Source of the DNA: Sophora flavescens
Lineage: Eukaryota > Streptophyta > Magnoliopsida > Fabales > Fabaceae
Direction: 5' to 3'
Length of the DNA: 64,000 nucleotides
Assembly: GCA_030762895.1 (NCBI GenBank)
Contig: CM061070.1
Span: 107,869,554-107,933,553 of the forward strand
Shown: piece after piece, positions 1-13,584 of the stretch
Layout: the number at the start of each line of letters is the position of its first letter
Numbering within the stretch: position 1 is the stretch's first letter
The notes under the pieces: model-generated
Databases searched by the model: none
Seen by the model: the letters and a program-made list of their open reading frames with translations, nothing else
What the model was told of the DNA's origin: nothing
Program-made: the position numbers and the translations under genes

Positions 1-3000
1 TTCACTCATCCTGACCTTGTTGCCTTGCGCAGAGCATAACTTGAGCTACAGATATCGGATTTTGGTGATCTTGATGTCCCTAGAAAGATAAGGAAGATAC
101 CTAAATTTCAGGCTTCACAATAATTGTCAAATTAGGCCAAAATCAAGGCTAAATTGGGTCCAGAGTTCTCTGGCGTGGATCAGTGCGCAATCCATGATGT
201 CCTTCACTTAAATGGGCCTAACTTATTCATCTTAAGCCCAATTAAGGCATATGATACCTTGTTGGAATGCTAATTGAGAGGCCCTAAATTTGTTCTACGG
301 TTAGGTCTGGATTAATAAGTATAAATAGCAGTTTTCAGCAGCACAAACCAAAGAGAGACGGAAATTAGACAACTTTTACAATCATTGTTTTTGCTTTTAC
401 ATTATTGGGCTTCATTGCTAAATATTGTTAATTTTTGGATTTTTCACTCATACTGACCTTGTTGCCTTGCGCAGAGTATAACTAGAGCTACAGATATCGG
501 ATTTTGGTGATCTTGCTGTCCCTTGAAAGATAAGGATGAGACCCACAATTTCAGGTTTCCCCATAATTGTCAAATTAGGCGAAAATCAAGTCTAAATTAG
601 GTCCCTAGTTCTTTGGCGCGGATCAGTGCGCAGTCCATGATATTCCTTCACTTAAATGGGCCTAACTTACTCATCTTAAGCCCAATTAAGGCATATGATA
701 CCTTGTTGGAAAGCTTATTTAGAGGCCCTTAATTTGTTCTAGGGTTGGGTCTGGATTAATAAGCATAAATAGTATTTTACAGCCGCACAAGCAAGAGAGA
801 GAAGAAAATTAGACAACTTTTACAATCATGCTTTTTGCTTTTACATTTTTGGGCCCAATTTGGCTTAATAAGGTAAACATTGTTAATTTTTGGATTTTTC
901 ACTCATCCTGACCTTTTTGCCTTGAGCAGAGCATAACTAGAGCAACAGATATCGGTTTTGGTGATCTTGTTGCCCCTAGAAATATAAGGAAGAGACCTAC
1001 AATTTCAGGTTTCATAATAATTGTCAAATTAGGCCAAAATCAAGGCTAAATTGGGTCCCGAGTTCTCATGCGTGGATCAGTGCGCAATCCATGATGTTCC
1101 TTCACCTAAACGGGCCTACCTTACTCATCTTAAGCCCAATTAAGGCATATGATACCTTGTTGGAATGCTTATTCAGAGGCCCTTAATTTGTTCTTTGGTT
1201 AGGTCTGGATTAATAAGTATAAATAGCAGTTTACAGCCACACTAGCCAGAGAGAGACGGAAATTAGACAACTTTTACAATCATTGTTTTTGCTTTTACAT
1301 TATTGGGCTTAATTGCTAAACATCGTTAATTTTTGGATTTTTCACTTATCCTGACCTTGTTGCCTTGCGCAGAGCATAACTAGAGCTACAGATATCAGAT
1401 TTTGGTGATCTTGCTGTCCCTAGAAAGATAAGGAAGAGACCTACAATTTCAGCTTTCAAAAGAATTGTCAAATTTGGCCAAAATTAAGTTTAAAAGAATA
1501 AATAGCAGTTTACAGCCGCACAAGCAAGAGAGAGACGAAAAATAGACAACTTTTACAATCATTGTTTTTGCTTTTACAATTTTGGGCTTAATTTGGCTTT
1601 ATTGGTAAACATTGTTAATTTTCGGATTTTTCACTCATCCTGACATTTTTGCCTTGCGCAGAGCATAATTAGAGCTACAGATATTGGATTTTGGTGATCT
1701 TGCTGCCCCTAACAAGATAGGGAAGAGACCTACGATTTCAGGTTTCACAAGAATTGTCAAATTAGGCCAAAATCATGGCTAAATTGGGTCCCGAGTTCTT
1801 TGGCGTGGATGAGTGCGCTGTCCATGATTTTCCTTCACTTAAATGGGCCTAACTTACTCATCTTAAGCCCAATTAAGGCATATGATACCTTGTTGGAAAG
1901 CTTATTCAGAGGCACTTAATATGGTATAGTGTTAGGTCATTATTTATTAGCATAAATAGCAGTTTACAACCGCACTAGCCAGAGAAAGACGGAAATTAGA
2001 CAACTTTTACAATCATGCTTTTTGCTTTTACATTATTGGGCTTAATTGCTAAACATTGTTAATTTTCGGATTTTTCACTCATCCTGACCTTGTTGCCTTG
2101 CGCCGAGCATAATTAGAGCTACAGATATAGGATTTTGGTAATCTTGCTGTCCCTAGAAAAAGAAGGAAGAGACCTACAATTTCAGGTTTCACAATAATTG
2201 TGAAATTAGGCCAAAATCAAGGCTAAATTAGGTCCCGAGTTCTCTAGCGTGGATCAGTGCGCAATCCACGATGTTCCTTCACTACAATGGGCCTAACTTA
2301 CTCATCTTAAGCCCAATTAAGGCATATGATACCTTGTTGGAAAGCTTATTTAGAGACCCTTAATTTGGTCTAGGGTTAGGTCAGGATTAATAAGCATAAA
2401 TAGCAGCTTAGAGCCGTACAAGACAGAGAGAGAGGGAAATTAGATAACTTTTACAATCACTGTTTTTGCTTTTACATTATTGGGTTTCATTGCTAAACAT
2501 TGTTAATTTTCGGATATTTCACTCATCATGACCTTGTTGCCTTTCGCTGAGCATAACTAGAGCTACAGATATCGGATTTTGGTGATCTTGATGTCCCTAG
2601 AAAGGTAAGGATGTGACCTACAATTTTAGGTTTCATAAGAATTGTAAAATTAGGCCAAAATCAAGGCTAAATTGCGTCCCGAATTCTCTGGCGTGGATCG
2701 GTGCGCAGTCCATGGTGTTCCTTCACTTAAATGGGCATAACTTACTCATCTTATGCCCAATTAAGGCATATGATACCTTGTTGGAAAGCTTATTTAGAGG
2801 CCCTTAATTTGGTCTAGGGTTAAGTCATGATTAATAAGCATAAATAGCAGTTTACAGCCGCACAAACAAGAGAGAGACGGAAATTAGACAACTTTTGCAA
2901 TCATTATTTTTGCTTTTACATTATTGGGCTTAATTGCTAAACATTTTTAATTTTCCGATTTTTCCCTCATCCAGACCTTGTTGCCTTGCGCAGAGCACAA

Positions 3001-6000
3001 TTAGAACTACAAATATCGGATTTTGGTGATCTTGCTGTCCCTAGAAAGATAAGGAAGAGACCTACAATTTTAGGTTTCCAAAGAATTGTCAAATTATGCC
3101 AAAATCAAAGATAAATTGGGTAGCGAGTTCTCTAGCGGGGAGCAGTGCGCAGTCCATGATGTTCCTTCACTTAAATGGGCATAACTTACTCATCTTAAGC
3201 CCAATTAAGGCATATGATACCTTGTTGTAAAGCTTATTCAGAGGCCTTTAATTTGGTATAGGGTTAGGTCAGGATTAATAAGCATAAATAGCATCTTAGA
3301 ACCGCACAAGCCAGAGAGAGACCTACAATATCAGGTTTCACAAGAATTGTCAAATTAGGCCAAAATCAAGGCTAAATTGGGTCCCGAGTTCTCTCGCGCG
3401 AATCAGTGCGCAGTCAATGATTTTCCTTCACTTAAATGGGCCTAACTTACTCATCTTAAGCCCAATTAAGGCATTTGATACCTTGTTGGAATGCTTAATC
3501 AGAGGCCCTTAATTTGTTCTCGGGTTAGGTCTGGATTAATAAGTATAAATAGCAGTTTACAGCCGCACAAGCAAGAGAGAGACGAAAATTAGACAACTTT
3601 TATAATCATTGCTTTTGCTTTTACATTTTTGGGCTTAATTTGGCTTAATTGGTAAACATTGTTAATTTTCGGATTTTTCACTCAACCTGACCTTTTTGCC
3701 TTGCGCAGAGCATAACTAGAGCTACAGATATCGGATTTTGGTGATCTTGTTGTCCATAGAAAGATAAGGAGGAGACCTACAATTTCAGGTTTCACAATAA
3801 TTGTCAAATTAGGACAAAATAAAGGCTAAATTGGGTCCCGAGTTCTCTGGCGTGGATCAGTGCGCAATCCATGATGTTCCTTCAGTTAAATGGGCCATAC
3901 TTACTTATCTTAAGCCCAATTAAGGCATATGATACCTTGTTCGAATGATTATTCAGAGGTTCTTAATTTGTTCTACGGTTAAGACTAGATTAGTAAGTAT
4001 AAATAGCAGTTTACGGTCACACAAGCCAGAGAGAGACGGAAATTAGAAAACTTTTACTATCATTGTTTTTGCTTTTACATTATTGGGCTTAATTGGTAAA
4101 CGTTGTTAATTTTAGGATTTTTCACTCATCCTGACTTTTTTCCTTGCGCAAAGTATAACTAGGGCAACAGATATCAGATTTTGGTGATCTTGCTGCCCCT
4201 AGAAAGATAAGGAAGAGACCTACAATTTCAGGTTTCACAAGAATTGTCAAATTAGGAAAATATCAAGGCTAAATTGGGTCCCATGTTCTCTGGCGCGGAC
4301 CAGTGTGCAGTCCATGATGTTCCTTCACTTAAATGGGCCTAACTTACTCATCTTAATCCCAATTAAGGCATATAATACCTTGGTTAAAAGCTTATTCAAA
4401 GGCCCTTAATTCGGTCTAGGGTTAAGTCAGGATTAATAAGAATAAATAGTAGTTTACGGCCGCACAAGCCAGAGAGAGACGGAAATTAGACAACTTTTAC
4501 AATCATTGTTTTTGCTTTTACATTATTGGCCTTAATTAGGCTTAATTGCAAAACATTGTTAATTTTCGGATTTTTCACTCATCCTGACCTTATTGCCTTG
4601 CGCAGATCATAACTAGAGCTACAGATATCGGATTTTGGTGATCTTGCTGTCCCTGGAAAGAAAAGGAAGAGACCTACAATTTCAGGTTTCACAAGAATTG
4701 TCAAATTAGGCCAAAATAAAGGGTTAATTGGGTCCCGAGTTCTCTGGCACGGAATATGCGTCGTCCATGATGTTCCTTCACTTAAATGGGCATAACTTAC
4801 TCATCTTAAGCCCAATTAAAGCATAAGATACCTTGTTGGAAAGCTTATTCAGAGGCCCTTAGTTTGGTCTAGGGTTAGGTCTTGATTAATAAGCAAAAAT
4901 AGCAGTTTACAGCCGCACAAGCCAACGAGGGACGGAAATTAGACAACTTTTACAATCATTGTTTTTGTTTTACATTATTGGGCTTAATTGCAAAACATTG
5001 TTAATTTTCGGATTTTTCACTCTTCCTGACCTTGTTGCCTTGCGCAAAGCATAACTAGAGCTACAGATATCGGATTTTGGTGACCTTGCTGTCCCTAAAA
5101 AGATAAGGAAGAGACCTACAATTTCACAAGAAATGTCAAATTATCCCAAAATCATGGCTAAATTGGGTCCCGAGTTCTCTGGCGCGGATCAGTGCGTAGT
5201 CCATGATGTTCTTTCACTTAAATGGGCCTAACTTACTCATCTTAAGCCCAATTAAGGCATATGATACCTTGTTTGAAAGCTTATTCAGAGGCCCTTAATT
5301 TGGTGTAGGGTTAGGTCAGGATTAAAAAGAATATATAGTAGTTTACAGACGCACAAGCAAGAGAGAGACAGAAATTAGACAACTTTTACAATCATTGTTT
5401 TTGCTTTTACATTATTGGTCTTAATTGCTAAACATTGTTAATTTTCGGATTTTTCACTCATCCTGATCTTGTTGCCTTGCACAGACTATAACTAGAGCTA
5501 CAGATATCGGATTTTGGTAATCTTGTTGTCCCTATAAAGATAAGGAAGAGAACTACAATTTCAGGGTTCATAAGAATTGTTAAATTAGGCCAAAATCAAG
5601 GCTAAATTGGGTCCAGAGTTCTCTGGCGCGTATCAGTGCGCAGTGCATGATGTTCTTTCACTTAAATGGACCTAACTTACTCATTTTTAGCCCAATTAAG
5701 GCATATGATACCTTGTTGGAAAGCTTATTCAGAGGCACTTAATTTGTTCTAGGGTTAGGTCTAGAATAATAACTATAAATAGTAGTTTACAACCGCACAA
5801 GCCAGAGAGAGACGGAAATTAGACAACTTTTACAATCATTTTTTTTATTTTACATTTTTGGGCTTAATTGCTAAACATTGTTAATTTTCAGATTTTTCAC
5901 TCATCCTGACCTAGTTCCCTTGAACAGAGCATAACTAGAGCTTCAGATATCAGATTTTGGTGATCTTGTTGTCCCTAGAAAGATAAGGAAGAGACCTCAA

Positions 6001-9000
6001 AATTCAGGTGTCACAAGAATTGTCAAATTAGGCCAAAATCAAGGCTAAATTGGGTCCCGAGTTCTTTGGCGCGGATTAGTGCGCAGTCCATGATGTTCCT
6101 TCACTTAAATGGGCCTAACTTACTTTTCTTAAACCCAATTAAGGCATATAAAACCTTGTTGGAAAGCTTATTCAGAGGCCCTTAATTCGGTATAGGGTTA
6201 GGTCTGGATTAAAAAGAATAAATAGCAGTTTACAGCCGCACAAGAAAGAGAGAGACGGAAATTAGACAACTTTTACAATCATTGTTTTTGCTTTTACATT
6301 TTTGGGCTTAATTTGGCTTAATTGGTAAACATTGTTAATTTTCGGATTTTTCACTTATCCTAACCTTTTTGCCTTGCGCAGAGCATAACTAGAGCTACAG
6401 ATATCAGATTTTGGTGATCTTGCTGCCCCTAGCAGGATAAGGAAGAGACCTACAATTTCAGGTTTCACAAGAATTGTCAAATTATGCCAAAATCAAGGCT
6501 GAATTGGGTCCCGAATCCTCTGGCGCGGATCAGTGTGCAGTCCATGATGTTCCTTCACTTAAATGGGCCTAACTCATCTTAAGCCCAATTAAGGCATATG
6601 ATACCTTGTTGGAAAGCTTATTTAGAGGCACTTAATTTGGTCTAGGGTTAGGTCTGGATTAAAAAGAATAAATAGCAGTTTACAGCCGCACAAGCAAGAG
6701 AGAGACGGAAATTAGACAACTTTTACAATCATTGTTTTTGCTTTTACATTTTTGGGCTTAATTTGGCTTAATTGGTAAACATTGTTAATTTTCGGATTTT
6801 TCACTCATCCTGACCTTTTTGCCTTGCGCAGAGCATAACTAGAGCTACGGATATCAGATTTTGGTGATCTTGCTGCCCCTAGCAAGATAAGATAGAGACC
6901 TACAATTTCAGGTTTCAAATGAATTGTCAAATTAGGCCAAAATCAAGGCTAAATTGGGTCTCGAGTTCTCTGGCGCAGATCAGTGTGCAGTACATGATTT
7001 TCCTTCACTTAAATGGGCCAATCTTACTCATCTTAAGCCCAATTAAGGCATATGATACCTTGTTGGAATGCTTATTTAGAGACCCTTAATTTGTTCTCGG
7101 GTTAGGTCTGGATTAAAAAGTATAAATAGCATATTACAGCCGCACAATCAAGAGGGAGACGAAAATTAGACAACTTTTTCAATCATTGTTTTTGCTTTTA
7201 CATTTTTGGGCTTAATTTGGCTTAATTGGTAAATATTGTTAATTTTCGGATTTTTTACTCATCCTGACCTTGTTGCCTTGCGCAGAGCATAACTAGAGCT
7301 ACAAATATCGGATTTTGGTGATCTTGGTGCCCCTAGAAAGATAAGGAAGAGACCTACAATTTCAAGTTTCAAAAGAGTTGTCAAATTAGGCCAATATCAA
7401 GGCTATATTGGGTCCCGAGTTCTCTGGCGCGGATCAGTGTGCAGTCCATGATTTTCCTTCACTTAAATGGCCCTAACTTACTCATCTTAAGCCCAATTAA
7501 GGCAAATGATACCTTGTTGGAATGCTTATTCAGAGGCCCTTAATTGGTTCTCAGGTTAGGTCTGGATTAATAAGTATAAATAGCAGTTTACAGCCGCACA
7601 AGCAAGAGAGAGGCGAAAATTAGACAACTTTTACAATCATTGCTTTTGCTTTTATATTTTTGGGCTTAATTTGGCTTAATTGGTAAACATTGTTAATTTT
7701 CGGATTTTTCACTCATCCTGACCTTTTTGACTTGCGCAGAGCATAACTAAAGCTACAGATATCGGATTTTGGTGATCGTGTTGTCCATAGAAAGATAAGG
7801 AAGAGACCTACAATTTCAGGTTTCACAATAATTGTCAAATTAGGACAAAATCAAGGCTAAATTGGGTCCCGAGTTCTCTGGCTGGGATCAGTGCGCAATC
7901 CATGATGTTCCTTCACTTAAATGGGCCTAACTTACTTATCTTAAGCCCAATTAAGGTATATGATACCTTGTTGGAATGCTTATTCATAGGCCCTTAATTT
8001 GTTCTAGGGTTAGGACTGGATTAGTAAGTATAAATAGCAGTTTACAACCGCACAAGACAGAGAGAGACGGAAATTAGAAAACTTTTACAATCATTGCTTT
8101 TGCTTTTACATTATTGCGCTTAATTGCTAAACATTGTTAATTTTCAGATTTTTCACTCATCCTGACCTTTTTTGGTTGCGCAGGGTATAACTAAGGCTAC
8201 AGATATCGGATTTTGGTGATCTTGCTGCCCCTAGAAAGATAAGGAAGAGACCTACAATTTCAGCTGTCACAAAAATTGTCAAATTAGGCCAAAATCAAGG
8301 CTAAATTTGGTCCCGAGTTCTCTGGCGCGGATCAGTGCGCAGTCCATGATGTTCCTTCACTTAAATGGGTCCAACTTACTCATCTTAAGCCCAATTAAGG
8401 CATATGATACCTTGTTGGAAAGCTTATTTTGAGGCCTTTAATTTGTTCAAGGGTTATGTCTGGATTAATTAGCATGAATTGCAGTTTACAACCGCACAAG
8501 ACTGAGAGAGATGGAAATTAGACAGCTTTTACAATCATTGTTTTTGCTTTTACATTATTGGGCTTAATTGGTCTTAATTGCTAAATATTGTTAATTTTCG
8601 GATTTTTCACTCATCCTGACCTTGTTGGCTTGCACAGACTATAACTAAAGCTACAGATATCGGATTTTGGTAATCTTGTTGTCCCTAGAAAGATAAGGAA
8701 AAGAACTACAATTTCAAGTTTCAAAAGAATTGTCAAATTAGGCCAAAATCAAGGCTAAATTGGGTCCAGAGTTCTCTGGCACGTATCAGTGCGCAGTCCA
8801 TGATGTTCTTTCACATAAATGGAACTAACTTACTCATTTTAAGCCCAATTAAGGCATATGATACCTTGTTGGAAAGCTTATTCAGAGGCACTTAATTTGG
8901 TCTAGGGTTAGGTCAGGAGTAATAAAGATAAATAGCAATTTACAGCCGCACAAGCCATAGAGAGACGGAAATTAGACAACTTTTACAATCATTGTTTTTG

Positions 9001-12000
9001 CTTTTACATTATTGGGCTTAATTGCTAAACATTGTTACTTTTCCGATTTTTCTCTCATCATGACCTAGTTGCCTTGCACAGAGCATAACTAGAGCTACAG
9101 ATATCGGATTTTGGTGATCTTGCTGTCCCTTGAAAGATAAGGAAGAGTCCTAAAATTTCAGGTTTCAAAAGAATTGTCAAATTAGGCCAAAATCAAGGCT
9201 AAATTGGGTCCCGAGTTCTTTGGCGCGGATCAGTGCGCAGTCCATGATGTTCCTTCACTTAAATGGGTCTAACTTACTCATCTTAAGCCCAATTAAGGCA
9301 TATGATACCTTGTTGGAAAGCTTATTCAGAGGCCCTTAATTCGGTCTAGGGATAAGTCAGGATTAATAAGAATAAATACCAGTTTTCAGCCGTACAAGAC
9401 AGAGAGAGACGGAAATTAGACAACTTTTACAATCAGTGTTTTTGCTTTTACATTATTGGGCTTAATTGGGCTTAATTGCTAAACATTGATAATTTTCGGA
9501 CCTTTTTCTCATCCTGACCTTGTTGCCTTACGCAGAGCATAACTAGAGTTACAGATATCGGATTTTGGTGATCTTGCTGTCCCTAGAAATATAAGGAAAA
9601 GACCTACAATTTCAGGTTTCACAAGAATTGTCAAATTATATTAAAATCAAGGCTGGATTGGGTCCCGAATTCTCTTGCGCGGATCAGTGCGCAGTCCATG
9701 ATGTTCCTTCACTTAAATAGGTCTAACTTACTCATCTTAAGCCCAATTAGGGCATATGATACCTTGTTGGAAGGCTTATTCAGAGGCCCTTAATTTGGTC
9801 TACGGTTAGGTCAGTTTTAGTAAAGATAAATAGCAATTTACAGCCACACAAGCCAGAGAGAGACGGAAATTAGACAACTTTTACAATCATTGTTTTTTAT
9901 TTTACATTATTGGGCTTAATTGGGCTTAATTGCTAAACATTGTTAATTTTCGGATTTTTCAGTCATCCTGACCTTGTTGCCTTGCGCAATGCATAACTAG
10001 AGCTATAGATATCGGATTTTGGTGATCTTGCTCCCCCTAGAACGATAAGGAAAAGACCTATAATTTCTGGTGTCACAAGAATTGACAAATTAGGCCAAAA
10101 TCAAGGCTGAATTGGGTCCCGAATTCTCTGGCGCGGATCAGTGCGAAGTCCATGATGTTCCTTCACTTAAATGGGCCTAACTTACTCATCTTAAGCCCAA
10201 TTAAGGCATATGATACCTTGTTGGAAAGCTTATTCAGAGGCCCTTAATTTGGTCTAGTGTTAGGTCGGAATTATTAAGCATAAATAGCAGTTTACAGCCG
10301 CACAAGCTAGAGAGAGACGAAAATTTGACAACTTTTACAATCATTGTTTTTGCTTTTACATTAATGGGCTTAATTGCTAAAGATTGTTAATTTTCGGATT
10401 TTTCACTCATCCTGACCTTGTTACCTTGCGCAGAGCAAAATTAGAGCTACACATATAGGATTTTGGTGATCTTGCTGTCACTAGAAAGAGAAGGAAGGGA
10501 CCTACAATTTCAGGTTTCACAAGAATTGTCAAATTAGGTCAAAATCAAGGATAAATTAGGTACCGAGTTCTTTGGCTTGGATTAGTGCGCAGTCCATGAT
10601 GTTCCTTTACTTAAATGGGCCTAACTTACTCATCTAAAGCCCAATTAACGCATATGATACCTTGTTGGAAAGCTTATTCAGAGGCCCTTAATTTGGTCTA
10701 GGGTTAGGTCAGGATTAACAAGCATAAATAGTAGCTTAGAGATGCACAGGCAAGAGACAGACGGAAATTATACAACTTTTACAATCATTGTTTTCGCTTT
10801 TACATTATTGGGTTAAATTGCTAAACATTGTTAATTTTCGGATTTTTCACTCATCATGACCTTGTTGCCTTGCGCAGAGCATAACTAGAGCTACAGATAT
10901 CGTATTTTGGTGATTATGCTGTCCCTAGAAAGATAAGGAAGAGACCTACAATTTCAGGTTTCACAAAAATTGTCAAATTAGGCCAAAATCAAGGCTATAT
11001 TGGGTCCAGAGTACCCTGGCGCGTATAAGTGCGCAGTCCATGATGTTCCTTCAATTAAATGGGCCTAACTTACTCATCTAAAGCCCAATTAAGGCATATG
11101 ATACCTTGTTGGAAAGCTTATTCAGAGGCCCTTAATTTGGTCTAGTGTTAGGTCGGGATTAATAAGCATAAATAGCAGTTTACAGCCGCACAAGCCAGAG
11201 AGAGACGGAAATTAGACAGCTTTTACAATCATTGTTTTTGCTTTTACATTAATGGGCTTAATTGCTAAACATTGTTAATTTTCGGATTTTTCACTCATCC
11301 TGACCTTGTTACCTTGCGCAGAGCATAATTAGAGCTACACATATAGGATTTTGGTGATCTTGCTATCACTAGAAAGAGAAGGAAGGGACCTACAATTTCA
11401 TGTTTCACAAGAATTGTCAAATTAGGTCAAAATCAAGGATAAATTAGGTACTGAGTTCTCTAGCATGGATCAGTGCGCAGTCCATGATGTTCCTTTACTT
11501 AAATGGGCCTAACTTACTCATCTAAAGCCCAATTAAGGCATATGATACCTTGTTGGAAAGCTTATTCAGAGGCCCTTAATTTGGTCTAGGGTTAGGTCAG
11601 GATTAACAAGCATAAATAGCAGTTTAGAGACGCACAAGCCAGAGAGAGACGGAAATTATACAACTTTTACAATCATTGTTTTCGCTTTTACATTATTGGG
11701 TTTAATTGCTAAACATTGTTAATTTTCGGATTTTTCACTCATCATGACCTTGTTGCCTTGCGCGAAGCATATCTTGAGCTACAGATATCGGATTTTGGTG
11801 ATCACGTTGTCCTTAGAAAGATAAGGAAGAGACCTACAATTTCAGGTTTCACAAGAATTGTCAAATTAGGCAAAAATCCAGGCTATATTGGGTCCAGAGT
11901 TCCCTGGCCCGTATCAGTGCGCAGTCCATGATGTTCTTTCACTTAAATGGACCTAACTTACTCATTTTAAGCCCAATTAAGGCATATGATACCTTGTTGG

Positions 12001-13084
12001 AAAGCTTATTCAGAGGCACTTAATTTGGTCTAGGGTGGTCGGGAATAATAAGCAAAAATAGTAGTTTACAACCACACAAGCCAGAGAGAGACGGAAATTA
12101 GACTACTTTTACAATCATTGTTTTTGCTTTTACATTATTGGGCTTAATTGGGCTTAATTGCTAAACATTGTTAATTTTCAGATTTTTCACTCATCCTGAC
12201 CTAGTTGCCTTGCACAGAGCATAACTAGAGCTACAGATATCGGATTTTGTGATCTTGTTGTCCCTAGAAAGATAAGGAAGAGACCTAAAATTTCAGGTTT
12301 CACAAGAATTGTCAAATTAGGCCAAAATCAAGGCTAAATTGGGTCCCGAGTTCTTTGGCGCGGATCAGTGCTCAGTCCATGATGTTCCTTCACTTAAATG
12401 GGTCTAACTTACTCATCTTAAGCCCAATTAAGGCATATGATACCTTGTTGGAAAGCTTATTCAGAGGCACTTAATTTGTTCTAGGGTTAGGTCTGGAATA
12501 ATAAGCAAAAATAGTAGTTTACAACCACACAAGCCAGAGAGAGACGGAAATTAAACAACTTTTACAATCATTGTTTTTGCTTTTACATTATTGGGCTTAA
12601 TTGGGCTGAATTGCTAAACATTGTTAATTTTCAGATTTTTCACTCATCCTGAACTAGTTGCCTTGCACAGAGCATAACTAGAGCTACAGATATCGGATTT
12701 TGGTGACCTTGTTGTCCCTAGAAAGATAAGGAAGAGGCCTAAAATTTCAGGTTTCACAAGAATTGTTAAATTAGGCCAAAATCAAGGCTAAATTGGGTCC
12801 CGAGTCCTTTGGCGCGGATCAGTGCTCAGTCCATGATGTTCCTTCACTTAAATGGGTCTAACTTACTCATCTTAAGCCCAATTAAGGCATATGATACCTT
12901 GTTGGAAAGCTTATTCAGAGGCCCTTAATTTGGTCTAGGTTAGGTCAGGATTAATAAGAATAAATAGCAGTTTACAGCCGCACAAGCCAGAGAGAGACGG
13001 AAATTAGACAACTTTTACAATCATTGTTTTTGCTTTTACATTATTGGGCTTAGTTGGGCTTAATTGCTAAACATTAATAATTTT
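1..13084. repeat. ~444-bp satellite array, block 1
   Basis: Head-to-tail monomers of about 442-457 bp. The recurrent landmark TTCACTCATCCTGACC falls near 1, 442, 899, 1341, 1630, 2074 and 2519 and continues in the same way. Each monomer contains, in order, a GCATAACTAGAGCTACAGAT segment, a segment with TTAAGCCCAATTAAGG, a GTTGGAAAGCTTATT segment, a TATA-like ATAAATAG, a GAGAGAGACGG tract and TTGGGCTTAATTG. Monomers differ by scattered substitutions, by presence or absence of a second GGGCTTAATT copy, and by small deletions. Short open frames occur but are not shared across monomers. The resemblance to Gypsy LTR U3 sequence is a recollection of the family style and has not been searched. Confidence 0.95.
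1341..1629. repeat. Truncated 289-bp satellite monomer
   Basis: This monomer lacks about 155 bp. The sequence jumps near 1485-1495 from the middle segment (AAAATTAAG) straight to the TATA-side segment (AAAAGAATAAATAGCAG). The same truncated monomer with the same junction recurs at 18709-18997, so the deletion is older than the large duplication of the array. Confidence 0.9.
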
Positions 13085-13584
13085 NNNNNNNNNNNNNNNN
13101 NNNNNNNNNNNNNNNNNNNNNNNNNNNNNNNNNNNNNNNNNNNNNNNNNNNNNNNNNNNNNNNNNNNNNNNNNNNNNNNNNNNNNNNNNNNNNNNNNNNN
13201 NNNNNNNNNNNNNNNNNNNNNNNNNNNNNNNNNNNNNNNNNNNNNNNNNNNNNNNNNNNNNNNNNNNNNNNNNNNNNNNNNNNNNNNNNNNNNNNNNNNN
13301 NNNNNNNNNNNNNNNNNNNNNNNNNNNNNNNNNNNNNNNNNNNNNNNNNNNNNNNNNNNNNNNNNNNNNNNNNNNNNNNNNNNNNNNNNNNNNNNNNNNN
13401 NNNNNNNNNNNNNNNNNNNNNNNNNNNNNNNNNNNNNNNNNNNNNNNNNNNNNNNNNNNNNNNNNNNNNNNNNNNNNNNNNNNNNNNNNNNNNNNNNNNN
13501 NNNNNNNNNNNNNNNNNNNNNNNNNNNNNNNNNNNNNNNNNNNNNNNNNNNNNNNNNNNNNNNNNNNNNNNNNNNNNNNNNNNN
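13085..13584. other. Assembly gap (500 N)
   Basis: Exactly 500 N, the usual placeholder for a gap of unknown size. Both flanks are satellite. The left flank stops in the AACATTAATAATTTT part of a monomer and the right flank restarts at ACCTTGTTGGAATGC. These phases do not fit a 500-bp spacing. Confidence 0.99.

Noticed and set aside
2613..2807. Open frames of 60-75 codons (MxYNFRFHKNCQI... type) recurring in the satellite at 2613, 15653, 17891, 21741, 28935, 30288, 54036 and 54918
   Set aside because: They are the same stretch of the monomer that happens to be open in a minority of copies. Most monomers have stops or shifts there, so there is no sign of coding constraint.
11716..11931. 71-codon frames at 11716 and 32411
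   Set aside because: These are matching positions of the two large array copies; the frame is not kept in other monomers.
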